Positions 45,491 to 56,100 of a DNA stretch of 64,000 nt are shown here, piece after piece. The notes below the pieces were generated by a model. That model had not been told where the DNA came from. It saw nothing but the letters and a program-made list of their open reading frames with translations, and did not search any database. The position numbers were made by a program, and so were the translations under genes. Position 1 is the first letter of the stretch; each line of letters starts with the position of its first letter. Origin of the DNA: Aquimarina sp. MMG016. Lineage in GTDB: Bacteria; Bacteroidota; Bacteroidia; Flavobacteriales; Flavobacteriaceae. Location of the stretch: the NCBI RefSeq assembly GCF_018100805.1, contig NZ_JAGJEA010000014.1:62001-126000 (forward strand), given 5' to 3'.

Positions 45491-47812
45491 TTATTCTAAG
45501 TCAAAATTTGATTTTATAGTATTATCTGAACTGCCTCCAACAAAAACTTCAAATTCTCCTGACTCTATAAGCCATTCTCCATTATTATCGTAGAAACCTA
45601 AAGTTTCAGAGTTAAGTTCAAAATTCACAGTCTTAGTTTCTCCAGGTTTTAAAGAAATAATCTCAAAACCTTTTAGTTCTTTTACAGGCCTGGTTACACT
45701 GGCAAAAAGGTCTCTAATGTATAACTGAACCACTTCTTTACCGGCTACATCTCCTGAATTAGTTATCTCCACGGATACTTTTATTTCGGGGCTGTACGAT
45801 GAAGAGTTTACTTTGTTTACGATAACGTTTTCGTATGTAAACGAAGTATAACTTAATCCGTGGCCAAAAGCATACAAAGGTGTGTTCTTCTGATCAGAAT
45901 AATGTGACCAGAATACAATGTCCGGATTTGGTTCAACCGGTCTTCCTGTATTCTTATAATTATAATAAATAGGTATTTGTCCTACATTACGAGGAAAGCT
46001 CATTGGTAATTTTCCGCTAGGATTATAATCCCCATATAAAACCTGCGCAATTGCATGACCGCTTTGCGACCCTAAATGCCACGCTTCTACAATTGCTGGG
46101 ATATGTTTATCTGCCCATGTGATCGTTAATGGACGACCATTATTTAATACCAAAACGATATTTTGGTTCACCTTATATACTTCTTCTAAAAGTTCTTGCT
46201 GTACTCCCGGTAAACCCAGTTCAGTTCTACTTCTTGCTTCTCCACTCTGAAATCCTATTTCGCCTAAAACCATCACTACCACATCTGAGCTTTTAGCTAC
46301 ATCAATAGCCTCTTTAAACTCACTTTTATCCGTAGTATTGATTTTAGTTTCTGTCACAAATCCAGTTTCACCCAAAGACACATCAGCTCCCTTGGCATAT
46401 ACCAATGAATTCTTATCATATTGTTGCATCGCTTCGAATACAGAAACCGCTGTATTATCATCAGCAGCAATTCTCCAGCTTCCTAATGGGCTATTTTTAT
46501 CATTTGCCAAAGCACCAATTAAAGCTATTTTTTGCCCTTCCTTTTTAAGTGGTAATAGTTTTCTATTATTTTTAAGAAGAACAATAGATTTTTTAGCCAT
46601 ATCCAGTACTGCTTCATGATTAGCTTTACTACCGATCACTTCTTTTTCTCTATCATAATTACAATACTTATAGGGATCATCAAATAGTCCCAACTCATAT
46701 TTTACTCTTAAAATTCTTCTTACAGCATCGTCAATAACTTGCTCTTCTACTTTTCCTTCTTTTACTAAAGAGGACAAATTCTTTATATATAAATAGGACT
46801 CCATATCCATATCAGATCCTGCGTTCACGGCTGTTTCTGCAGCACTACTGCCATCTTTGGTATAACCGTGATTGATCATTTCTTTAATAGATCCCCAATC
46901 AGAAACTATAAACCCATTAAACTGCCAATCACCTTTAAGTATATCTCTCTGTAACATTTTATTTCCTGTAGCAGGAATTCCATTCAATTCATTAAAAGAA
47001 TTCATAAATGTTCTTACCCCCGATTTGGTGGCGGCTCTAAACGGTGGAAAAACAATATTATTTAATGTCGAAGTCCCGATATCAACGGTATTATAGTCTT
47101 TTCCTGCTTCAGAAAATCCGTATCCGGCAAAATGCTTAGCACAAGCAGCAATAGTATGACTTGCGGACAAATCTTCTCCTTGAAATCCTTTTACTCTTGC
47201 TTCGGCAATTTTAGCACCCAGAAAAGGATCTTCTCCGGCTCCTTCCATAACTCTACCCCATCTGGCATCTCTAGAAATATCAATCATAGGAGCAAACGTC
47301 CAGTTGATTCCTGCTGCCGAAGCTTCTAGTGCTGCTATTTCTGAAGACTTCTGGATAGCTTCCATATCCCAACTAGCAGATTCTGCCAGTGGTATTGGAC
47401 TCATAGTTTTATATCCATGAATTACATCAAAACCTATGATTAAAGGAATGCCAAGCCTTGATTCTTCTACCGCAATTTTTTGTACTGCCCTCACATTCTT
47501 TACTCCTCTTACATTCAGCATTGAACCCACCCAACCTTTCCGAAGGTGCTCATATTTTTTTGCAGCAGCTCCATCTTTCGGGGTTGGACCAGTAAGGTCC
47601 CAAAAGCCGTTATACTGATTCATCTGCCCTACCTTTTCTTCTAGGGTCATAAGAGAAAGTAAGGAATCTACCTTTTTTTCAATATTTTGGCTCATAAGTG
47701 GAGAAGTTCCTAAAATGCTACTTTTTACATTATTATCTGGTGTATTACAACCAAACATGAATAACATAAAAATAATATTTATAAAAACTATACCTTTATT
47801 TTTAATCATCAA
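45491..47812 (-). CDS. GH3-family beta-glucosidase lipoprotein (BglX type)
   Basis: A 773-residue lipoprotein (lipobox FMFGC, C22) that probably releases glucose from beta-1,3/1,6-glucan oligosaccharides in the periplasm. The N-terminal barrel (about 45-380) has GFDVIHGYKT, WTFAPMIDISRDARWGRVMEGAGEDP and KHFAGYG. The nucleophile is D305 in GFIVSDWGSI. The alpha/beta sandwich domain (about 400-620) includes LGEIGFQSGEARSRTELGLPG with the acid/base region and the KGADV strand. A C-terminal fibronectin-III-like domain (about 690-770) follows. Its length and order match periplasmic BglX. No acidic surface signal follows the Cys (CNTPDNN), favouring the periplasm. It is the last gene of the SusCD operon, 92 bp after GH16. 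Confidence 0.94.
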   Translation of the reverse strand: MMIKNKGIVFINIIFMLFMFGCNTPDNNVKSSILGTSPLMSQNIEKKVDSLLSLMTLEEKVGQMNQYNGFWDLTGPTPKDGAAAKKYEHLRKGWVGSMLNVRGVKNVRAVQKIAVEESRLGIPLIIGFDVIHGYKTMSPIPLAESASWDMEAIQKSSEIAALEASAAGINWTFAPMIDISRDARWGRVMEGAGEDPFLGAKIAEARVKGFQGEDLSASHTIAACAKHFAGYGFSEAGKDYNTVDIGTSTLNNIVFPPFRAATKSGVRTFMNSFNELNGIPATGNKMLQRDILKGDWQFNGFIVSDWGSIKEMINHGYTKDGSSAAETAVNAGSDMDMESYLYIKNLSSLVKEGKVEEQVIDDAVRRILRVKYELGLFDDPYKYCNYDREKEVIGSKANHEAVLDMAKKSIVLLKNNRKLLPLKKEGQKIALIGALANDKNSPLGSWRIAADDNTAVSVFEAMQQYDKNSLVYAKGADVSLGETGFVTETKINTTDKSEFKEAIDVAKSSDVVVMVLGEIGFQSGEARSRTELGLPGVQQELLEEVYKVNQNIVLVLNNGRPLTITWADKHIPAIVEAWHLGSQSGHAIAQVLYGDYNPSGKLPMSFPRNVGQIPIYYNYKNTGRPVEPNPDIVFWSHYSDQKNTPLYAFGHGLSYTSFTYENVIVNKVNSSSYSPEIKVSVEITNSGDVAGKEVVQLYIRDLFASVTRPVKELKGFEIISLKPGETKTVNFELNSETLGFYDNNGEWLIESGEFEVFVGGSSDNTIKSNFDLE

Positions 47813-47904
47813 TCTATTATTTATGAAATTTTTAATTTAGAGAAACCTATTTAGCATTAGTGTCTTTCCAAAAAAATAACTTAAAATTAAACTCTAATTC
47901 TATA

Positions 47905-49539
47905 TTATTGATAAACTCTTACATAGTCAATTTCCATGGAAGATTCTGTAAACCCAGAATCAATTGTACCTCCAAAACTTCCTCCCATTGCCACATTAAG
48001 AATTAAAAAGAAATCTTTATTATAAAATGGTAAATTTTGTGTGTATGAATACCTGTGATATTCGACTCCATCAATAAAGAAAACAATATCACTAGATGAC
48101 CATTCAACAGCATAGACATGAAAATCCATTGACGCTCCAGGAACGTCTGTAGCTTTGAAAATAGGGTTACCACCCGAGTTCCCCGGAAAATGAAGCGCAC
48201 TAGACACAACATCTTGATTATTACCCACGTGTTCCATAATATCTATTTCTCCACAATTTGGCCAACCTATATCTGGTATATTAGCTCCCAACATCCATAT
48301 TGCCGGCCAAGTACCTCCTCCAGCAGGTAATTTTGCTCTTACCTCAACTCTACCATAAGTAAATTCAAATAAGTCTTGTGATTTAATTCTCGCCGAGGTA
48401 TATCCCCCATTTTCAGCTATGGCTGTAATCTTTAATAATCCATTTTCGACAATAACGTTACTAGGATCGTTGGTATATGTTTGAGATTCATTATTCCCCC
48501 ATCCATTGGTTCCTGTACCCAAATCATAAGTCCAGTTTGTAGCACTTGGAGCTCCATTTATATCAAATTCATCTGACCAGATCAATGTATCGAAAGGTGG
48601 TTGTACATCATCTCCTGTATCTACTTCTTCAGAAGTAATGATAAACCACCAGTCAAACTCATTGTTCCCGTCTGTGGTTCTTAAAATCAATTCATTTGGT
48701 GGTTGTTGCGCAAATCTAAAAAGTTCATATCTATGATTTCCACCTGTGTAATAACCAATGAATCCTGTTCCTGTCAAATTGAGTGTTTCTAATCCTCCAG
48801 GTGCACTAACTGACCATCCACCTGTATAATCATCTAATGGATAGTTTTCAATATCAGCCCCATTGGGTGTAATACTATGTGACCCTAATTCATCAATCAA
48901 ATTAATTCTTCCGAAAACGGTTCCGGATGGATCTTCTGTAGGATCATCATTTTCACTATTTGTAATATGAGTAAATGTCCCATCGGCACTAAAAATATAG
49001 CGATCATCATACATACCTACACCGGCTTTATCATTTGGTGGTGCGGCAAAGAACTCCGCTGGTACGTTAGCTCCAACAGGTCCGAGTCCAAAATGGCCGG
49101 AAGCTTCGCTTTTGATTCTCCAAGATCCAGTGGTTAGCAACGTTATCAACTCTATTGGCGGTTCATATAATACCAATACTTCCACATCAACAGAAGTACT
49201 AGATGATATCCCTCCCGTACCGACTGCTATAACAGTTATTGTATAGGTACTTATCCCTGTAACCGAAAAGTCATATGTTTTGTTTCCAGATGGTGATACT
49301 TCTTCATTACCATTAAAAACAAATTTGTAAGTGATTGCATTATCGGCAGTAGCAGAAAAATTTACTGTTCCGCTTCCGTCTCCATTTGGGTTATTAGCAT
49401 CAGCTCCTACAATATCTATGGAAACCTGAATATTAGAAGGAGCGATAATTTCTCCTACAGATGCATCATCTTCCTGACAACCGAATAGTAATGAATTCAA
49501 TGCAATAAAAATTCCTAAACTATATTTTAATTTTTTCAT
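47905..49539 (-). CDS. Modular GH16 laminarinase lipoprotein
   Basis: The start at 49539 is chosen over 49581 because it gives a compact lipoprotein signal (LLFGC, C21), followed by EDD, a surface-export-like acidic run. The 544-residue protein has a PKD-like domain (about 30-120). A middle domain (about 128-275; SWRIKSEASGHFGLGP ... YDDRYIFSADGTF) is homologous to the two tandem repeats of the neighbouring lipoprotein at 49589-51679. The C-terminal GH16 domain (about 295-544) has GEIDIMEHVGN with E431 (nucleophile), D433 and E436 (acid/base), WPAIWMLG, and the final MEIDYVRVYQ. It is likely an outer-surface endo-beta-1,3-glucanase. It lies in the SusCD operon 49 bp after the binding lipoprotein. 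Confidence 0.93.
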   Translation of the reverse strand: MKKLKYSLGIFIALNSLLFGCQEDDASVGEIIAPSNIQVSIDIVGADANNPNGDGSGTVNFSATADNAITYKFVFNGNEEVSPSGNKTYDFSVTGISTYTITVIAVGTGGISSSTSVDVEVLVLYEPPIELITLLTTGSWRIKSEASGHFGLGPVGANVPAEFFAAPPNDKAGVGMYDDRYIFSADGTFTHITNSENDDPTEDPSGTVFGRINLIDELGSHSITPNGADIENYPLDDYTGGWSVSAPGGLETLNLTGTGFIGYYTGGNHRYELFRFAQQPPNELILRTTDGNNEFDWWFIITSEEVDTGDDVQPPFDTLIWSDEFDINGAPSATNWTYDLGTGTNGWGNNESQTYTNDPSNVIVENGLLKITAIAENGGYTSARIKSQDLFEFTYGRVEVRAKLPAGGGTWPAIWMLGANIPDIGWPNCGEIDIMEHVGNNQDVVSSALHFPGNSGGNPIFKATDVPGASMDFHVYAVEWSSSDIVFFIDGVEYHRYSYTQNLPFYNKDFFLILNVAMGGSFGGTIDSGFTESSMEIDYVRVYQ

Positions 49540-49588
49540 GTGTTTATCTTTTATTATCGTCAATCCTATATGATTCTTCATAAATAAA

Positions 49589-51679
49589 TCATCTTATAAG
49601 TTTATACGTCCAGTATACTCCTCCTCCTATTTCAATAGTTACTTCCATAGTATTATTATCAGTAAGAGTAATATCATAACTAATCGATTCTGGAACAGGT
49701 ACACCCGGTAATTCTCCGCCATTGACTACTTTTGGCAATCCGAGATAAGCACCCGATCCATTTAAAGTAATTGTGTTTGTTCCTTCATTGTAGGTATATG
49801 TAGCCACACCAACCCCATCGTGTGGAGACACTGGTGTTCCGCATTGATCTGATGCAACGCCTTGCCAGGCTTCTAACCAAGTTTCAGCGCCTAAAACGTT
49901 ACTAAAACTGCCATCCGGTGAAAAAACATATTCGTCATCAAAATAACAAGCTCTAGTGGTAACGTCATCCAAGCTATTTGCAAAAAAATCGCCACTTCCA
50001 GGCCCCGGGCCTACTTTAAAAGCTCCCGCTTCTGGCGCCAGTCTCCATGTGCCCGCTATGACCGGTATTTCTCTTATAAGCTGATATGTCCAGTATACCC
50101 CTCCTCCAATTTCAATAGTTAACTCCATTCTATTGTTATTATTAGAAAGCGATACATTATAAGTAATGGAAGATGGAACAGGAACACCTGGTAATTCACC
50201 ACCATTAACCACTTTAGGCAACCCTAAAAAAGCGCCTTCGCCATTAAGGGTAATTGTTCCCGCACCTTCATCATATAAATATGTTGCTGATACTGATCCA
50301 TTATGTGGAGCAACTGGTGTTCCACATTGATCTGGAGATACTCCTTGCCAACCTTCTAGCCAAGTTTCAGATCCTAATTCATTACTAAAGCTTCCATCAA
50401 TAGAGAAAATATAAAAATCGTCGAAATAACAAGCTCTTGTAGTTACATCATCTAAGCTATTAGAAAAGAAATCTCCATTTCCAGGTGCTGGCCCTACTTT
50501 AAAGGCCCCAGCTTCTGGTGCAAGTTTCCAAATTCCTTCTAATCCAGAAGCTGGTTCGGGTGGTTTATGAAAATAAACATTATCAATAAAAACTATGGCA
50601 TTGCTCGAAGGTGCTCCAACATAGATTAATTGCGCAATATTAGCTCTGGTTGTTAATCCAGTGAAATCAGATAATGGAATATCTAAACTTACCCACTCGC
50701 CAACAGCTGGATTAGATATTGTAATTTCGTGCTCTACATCATCTCCTCCATCAAAAACTCCATTTGCCCCAAAATCAACCAATTTAATTTTAAACTCTGT
50801 TAAATTTGGTGACCAAATATCAGTATGAAAATGAGTCATTGAACTAGCATCTATGGTAGTAGTTGTGGTCTCTATTCCCGCAAAATTAAGAGCACTATAC
50901 TTTTTAGTAGGGTTTCCATCAATAGCAACATCTTCAAAAGTAGTATCTGACCAAGGTGTACGCCAAGTATCTACATTTACATCTGTATATGCATCACTAA
51001 ACATAGAAATCACATCTTGAGGTGATCTGGCCGGTGGAGTTGGAGCTGCTACCAGAGGTTCAAGAATTTCGGTTACTAAAAAATCCTCGGTATATTCTGT
51101 GGTTTCGATAGCTCCTCCCTTGGCAACCACCCTAATAGTATACATTCCTGATTCCTGATATATATAAGAAACCGTTTCCCCAATATTAGCGGTTAATGGG
51201 ACGTCGTTTCCCGGTTCACCAAAATACACATCAAAAGACATTGCAAAATCTGCATTTGCCGTAACATTTACTTGTTTAGACACAGCTGCATCATTTTCAA
51301 TAGTAACCACTAAATTTTCTGGTGGATTAAAAGACACCACTACTTCTCGGGTCGCTTCGGTTTTTAAACCGGTAATTCCATTAGCAATTAACTGTAAGGT
51401 ATATGTTCCTTCTGTATAAGAATGTGTTACACTTTGTCCTAACTGTACATTAACAGTTTCTGTAGTATTATCACCAAAAGAAATATCAAAGGATACTACT
51501 CCCTCTCCATTAGGAGTAATTGTCACCAAGCCCGAATTATCCTGAGCAATTTGTAAAAGTGCTGTTACATTTTTTGGGGCATCAACATTGTTTAAATAAT
51601 CAAAATTATCATCTTCTGTACAACCAAAAAAGAATGATACGAGTAGAGATAAGCTGAATATATATTTTAAAAATTTCAT
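49589..51679 (-). CDS. SusE-position surface glycan-binding lipoprotein with tandem repeats
   Basis: A 696-residue lipoprotein starting at the ATG at 51679 (lipobox FFFGC, C20, then TEDD); the ATG at 51721 would overlap susD and bury the signal. No catalytic motif. Domains: two PKD-like domains (about 25-110 and 115-200); a CBM-like domain (about 215-380, APTPPARSPQDVISMFSDAY ... FIDNVYFHK) shared with the lipoprotein at 31564-33042; and two tandem copies of a ~155-residue domain (about 382-537 and 540-696) that are very similar to each other (PEAGAFKVGP, SLDDVTTRACYFDD, LPKVVNGGELPGVPVP, EIGGGVYWTY). By position directly after SusD it is the SusE/SGBP equivalent, capturing beta-glucan at the surface. 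Confidence 0.8.
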   Translation of the reverse strand: MKFLKYIFSLSLLVSFFFGCTEDDNFDYLNNVDAPKNVTALLQIAQDNSGLVTITPNGEGVVSFDISFGDNTTETVNVQLGQSVTHSYTEGTYTLQLIANGITGLKTEATREVVVSFNPPENLVVTIENDAAVSKQVNVTANADFAMSFDVYFGEPGNDVPLTANIGETVSYIYQESGMYTIRVVAKGGAIETTEYTEDFLVTEILEPLVAAPTPPARSPQDVISMFSDAYTDVNVDTWRTPWSDTTFEDVAIDGNPTKKYSALNFAGIETTTTTIDASSMTHFHTDIWSPNLTEFKIKLVDFGANGVFDGGDDVEHEITISNPAVGEWVSLDIPLSDFTGLTTRANIAQLIYVGAPSSNAIVFIDNVYFHKPPEPASGLEGIWKLAPEAGAFKVGPAPGNGDFFSNSLDDVTTRACYFDDFYIFSIDGSFSNELGSETWLEGWQGVSPDQCGTPVAPHNGSVSATYLYDEGAGTITLNGEGAFLGLPKVVNGGELPGVPVPSSITYNVSLSNNNNRMELTIEIGGGVYWTYQLIREIPVIAGTWRLAPEAGAFKVGPGPGSGDFFANSLDDVTTRACYFDDEYVFSPDGSFSNVLGAETWLEAWQGVASDQCGTPVSPHDGVGVATYTYNEGTNTITLNGSGAYLGLPKVVNGGELPGVPVPESISYDITLTDNNTMEVTIEIGGGVYWTYKLIR

Positions 51680-51696
51680 CTTCTTCTGTTTAGTTT

Positions 51697-53169
51697 TTAG
51701 TATCCTGGATTTTGTTGCCATCTATTTCCGGCTAATTGAATTTCTATCAATGGTATCGGAAACACTTCATGTTTCCCAATACTAAAGCCCGTTATTTCCT
51801 GAGCTGCTCTACCTGTTCTAACCAAGTCAAAGAATCGATGTCCCTCTCCTACTAACTCAACTCTTCGTTCCTGCAGAATAGCATCTGTAAGTGTTGATCC
51901 GGTAGCTGTTACATCGGGTAATTGCGCTCTTGTTCTTACCCTATTTAGGTATAACTGAGCTTGTGTATCATTGCTCGCTGGTTTTCTGTTATGAGCTTCT
52001 GCCGCCATTAACAATACATCCGCAAATCGGATCGCCCTGTAGTTATTAGGATTGGTAAGATTGGCATCTCCTGTATTTAAATCTCCTTGGCGTGCTATAT
52101 ATTTCCTATTATAGTATCCAGTATGCTCAAATCCCGTAGAGAATGTAGCTCCCTGAGCAGCTGCCCAAGCATCAATATCTAAAATTGCTACATCTCTTCT
52201 AATATCTCCATCTTCAAAAGCATCAAAAGCTTCCTGAGTAGGCACATTAAAACTAAAACCTGAATCGAATAAAGGTCCGGAGTAGTTTCTTATTCCGTTA
52301 AAACCTACTGCTACATTTCCTTCACTACATTGTAAACAACCAAATCCCGCACCTTCTTCATCTGAATATTGTATCTCGAAAACAGATTCAATATTGTTTT
52401 CACCTTCTTGTTCAAAAATCGAATTATAATCTGTCACTAAATCATATGGCCCTTCGATTACAAGATCCAGAACATCCGCAGCTTCTGTAAATTTATCTTG
52501 ATATAAATATACTTTTCCTAACAGTGCTCTTGCCGCTCCCTGCGTTATTCGACCAATTTCAGCCTGAGTTGCGGGTAGATTATTCGCAGCAAACAGTAGA
52601 TCTTGTTCTATCAAGGTGTACACTTGCTCCTTTGAAACTCTATCAATTTCAGTCTCCTCTCCAAAAAGAATTCTTTTGTCAATTGCTAAAGGTACATCTC
52701 CAAACCATTTTACTAATTCAAAATAATAATATGCCCTTAAGAAACGTGTTTGTCCTATAACCTCTTCTTTACCTGGAAAATCAATCTTATCCTTAAACTC
52801 CATGATATAATTAGCTCTATTAACTCCCGCATACATCCACGACCATATATCTCTGAGCTGCTGATTTACTGGAGTATGCATCATATCATCAATTTCCTGT
52901 ATCCCAGGTACATCGGTAGCACTTTCTCCACCTGCCAATGTATTATCTGAAGCAATTTCACCTAACATCACATTGATATAGGTAGATTGTAATAAATCAT
53001 AAGCTCCTATCAAAGCGCTCTGATAATCTTCTTCGCTATTAAAGAAATCTTCTGAATTTTCATCCTCGGAAGCTACATCTACAAAATCGTCGCTACAAGA
53101 AGTAATCCCTATGAATATCAATAATATAATAAGGGTTGCTGATTGAATATTGTATTTTACCTTTTTCAT
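51697..53169 (-). CDS. SusD/RagB family glycan-binding lipoprotein
   Basis: A 490-residue surface lipoprotein (lipobox GITSC, C25, then SDDFVD, an acidic export signal) that lids the SusC transporter and binds oligosaccharide. Family features: EEDYQSALIGAYDLLQ near the N-terminus, QTRFLRAYYYFELVKWFGDVPL, TPR-like helices (ARALLGKVYLYQDKFTEAADVLD), NYRAIRFADVLLMAAEAHNR and the C-terminal ILQERRVELVGEGHRFFDLVRTG ... IPLIEIQLAGNRWQQNPGY. Length is usual for the family. The start is 4 bp after the SusC stop codon, as in nearly all SusCD pairs. The substrate is inferred to be beta-1,3-glucan from the flanking GH16, GH3 and GH81 genes. Confidence 0.96.
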   Translation of the reverse strand: MKKVKYNIQSATLIILLIFIGITSCSDDFVDVASEDENSEDFFNSEEDYQSALIGAYDLLQSTYINVMLGEIASDNTLAGGESATDVPGIQEIDDMMHTPVNQQLRDIWSWMYAGVNRANYIMEFKDKIDFPGKEEVIGQTRFLRAYYYFELVKWFGDVPLAIDKRILFGEETEIDRVSKEQVYTLIEQDLLFAANNLPATQAEIGRITQGAARALLGKVYLYQDKFTEAADVLDLVIEGPYDLVTDYNSIFEQEGENNIESVFEIQYSDEEGAGFGCLQCSEGNVAVGFNGIRNYSGPLFDSGFSFNVPTQEAFDAFEDGDIRRDVAILDIDAWAAAQGATFSTGFEHTGYYNRKYIARQGDLNTGDANLTNPNNYRAIRFADVLLMAAEAHNRKPASNDTQAQLYLNRVRTRAQLPDVTATGSTLTDAILQERRVELVGEGHRFFDLVRTGRAAQEITGFSIGKHEVFPIPLIEIQLAGNRWQQNPGY

Positions 53170-53173
53170 TTTT

Positions 53174-56100
53174 TTAAAATTTAAGGTTTACTCCTAATAA
53201 ATATGTTCTGGGTACCGGATAAAATCCTTGGTCAATCCCTGCTCCAATTGGACTTGCAGTGTTTGGATCTGGATTAGATTGATACGCGGATGGATCATAT
53301 CCACTATATTCTGTGAATGTATATAGATTATTTACTGAAGCATAAATCCTAAATTTATCTATGCCAATATGTTCTATATATTTTTCTGAAATCGTATATC
53401 CGAATTGTATATTCTGAATTCTTAGATATGATCCATCTTCTACATAAAAACTAGAAAATAAAGTGTTGGAATTCGCTCCGGTCGTCACTCTCGGAAAAGA
53501 GTTAGTGCTTCCCTCTCCTGTCCAACGGTTTAAAAAACCATTTCTTCTGTTTACCAATTGTTGGTCTCTTTCATAATTTCTAACTATATCATTACCTATC
53601 GAGGCAAATGCATAAGAGGTGAAATCAAAATTTTTATAACTGAATCCTATATTTAATCCCATAGTAACATCCGGAATTGGGTTTCCAATATCTGTTCTAT
53701 CATTGGAGTCTATTGTTCCATCTCCGTTTATATCGACATATCTAAGGTCTCCAGGAGCGGCATTAGCTTGTATAGCATGTGCATCAACTTCTGCTTGATT
53801 TTGGAAAATTCCATCTGTTTGTAATCCATAAAAATATCCAATTGGTTTACCTGCTTCCATTCTTGCTGGCGGATCTTGACCAACTCCAAAAGAACCTCCA
53901 GGAATAAAACTATTATCATTGTTCACGGATATAACCTCGTTCTCTAGCGTAGTTAAATTATAGCTTATATTAAATTTAAAATCTTCTGAAAACTGATCAT
54001 TATAACTGATTAGAAACTCAAACCCCTTGTTTTCCACAATTCCTGCATTGACCACCGGAGGTGAAGATCCTGGAGCTCCAACCCCAAGAATTCCTGAAAC
54101 AGGTGCTATCACCAATAGATCTTCAGTTCTCTTTTTAAAATAATCAACGGTGATATCAATTTTGTTATTTAATATTCTGGTATCAAAACCAATATCCAAT
54201 GTTTTCTGTTTTTCCCATTTAATCTCGGGATTAGAAAGTGCTCCGATAGCAGTACCAAACACTAATTCATCATCAATTACATAAACTCCCTCTCCATTAA
54301 GCAATGAGACAAATCTATAATCCGGGATTCGATCATTACCTAAAACACCATAACTACCTCTTATTTTAAGAAAATTCAACCATTTACTATTGTTCAAAAA
54401 AGACTCATCAGACGCTACCCATCCAACAGATGCAGAAGGGAAGTATCCAAACTTGTTTTTAGGACCAAATCGAGTAGAACCATCTCTTCTTATCACTGCA
54501 GACAGTAAATATTTCCCCTTATAATTGTATTGCAATCTTGAAAAATATGAAAGTAACCTTGAATCAAATGTGTTACCTCCATTCGGAAAATTATCAACAA
54601 CATCTGAGGCTTGAGATATATTAGCATTACTATAGGAATTTCCTGGAATATCAAACCCAGTGGATCCGGTAAACGTACCAGTCGTTTTAAAAACCGACAT
54701 CCCCAATAAAACTTTTAAGTCATGATCATCTGCGATTACTTTTTCATATTTTAAAAAATTGTCAAAAGTAAAATCCCTGAAGAAATTTTTAGATTCATTG
54801 ACACTACTTCTGTCGACATTAAAAACCTTTCCGGATCCATAAAAAACTTCTGGTGAGAAAACTTTTCCTTTTACCTCTGCATAATTGAACTGAAATCTGG
54901 ACTCTGCACTGAAATCATTGAAAAATTTATAGTTAAGCCCAATAGTACCTGCAATTTTATCAGTCTGTGTTTTATTAAATGTATTTGCTATCTGAGCTAC
55001 TGGATTAATCACTTCATTCCCCAATCCTTCTGCTAATGTAAAATCCCCATTTTCATCCCTAACAGGTAAGGTTGGAGACATATTAAGTGCATTAAACAAT
55101 ACCGACCCCAAAGTATTTTCTAATAAAGTCTTTCTATTAGTATGTGTATAAATAGCGGTTGTAGTTAGCTTAAAATTCTTAAGAAATTCTAATCCATAAT
55201 TTACCCTTCCTGTAAAACGATTAAAATTTGCATCATTACCGCCAACAATACCATCCTGAGTTAAATACGAAACTCCTCCCGAATATCTTGAATTACTTCC
55301 TCCACCACTAGTATTAAAATTAACATTAGAAATTACTGCAGTTCTAAAAATTTCATCCTGCCAATCTGTTCCTTCTCCTAAATTTGCTAGATTTGAAAAT
55401 GGGGGAGTACTTCCTCCTGCTGCAAATGCTTCATTAATAATCACACCATACTCCGTTGCGTTTAATACCGGTATCTTTCTGGTCGTTTCCTGAAAACCAG
55501 TGTAGGAATCAAATTCGAACTTCAATTCTTGATTTTTCCTACCCGTTTTTGTAGTAACCAGTATCACTCCATTTGCTGCTCTAACACCATAAATACCGGC
55601 GGTTGCATCTTTCAACACATTAATACTTTCTATATCATTAGGATTGATAACACTTAAATCTTCAATTACGTTTCCGTCAACCAAAATTAATGGTCTGCTA
55701 TCTCCATTTGTAGATATTCCTCTAATAGATATCGTAGAACTGCTTCCTGGTGCTCCAGATTGTGATGTGATATTTACACCTGCAACTTGTCCTTGTAATG
55801 CCTGTTCTACTCTGACTACATTAAGTTCTTCAATTGTTTCTGCTCCTATTACAGAAACTGCTCCCGTAATCTCTTTTTTTCTTTGTGTACCGTAACCGAT
55901 AACTACTACCTGCTCCAAGGATTGACTATCCTCGTTCATGGTAACGTTTATTACAAAGTTCTCCTGAACAGCTATTTCCTGGGTAACGAATCCTACATAA
56001 GAAAATATGATCGTACTACCTTTCGGAACATTATCCAGAATATAATCTCCATTAAAGTCCGTAACTGCTCCTATTGAAGTATTTTTGACAATGACATTAA

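Noticed and set aside
49589..50550. Possible assembly duplication behind the tandem repeats of the lipoprotein
   Set aside because: The two copies differ at many synonymous and some amino-acid positions, so they are a real, diverged duplication.
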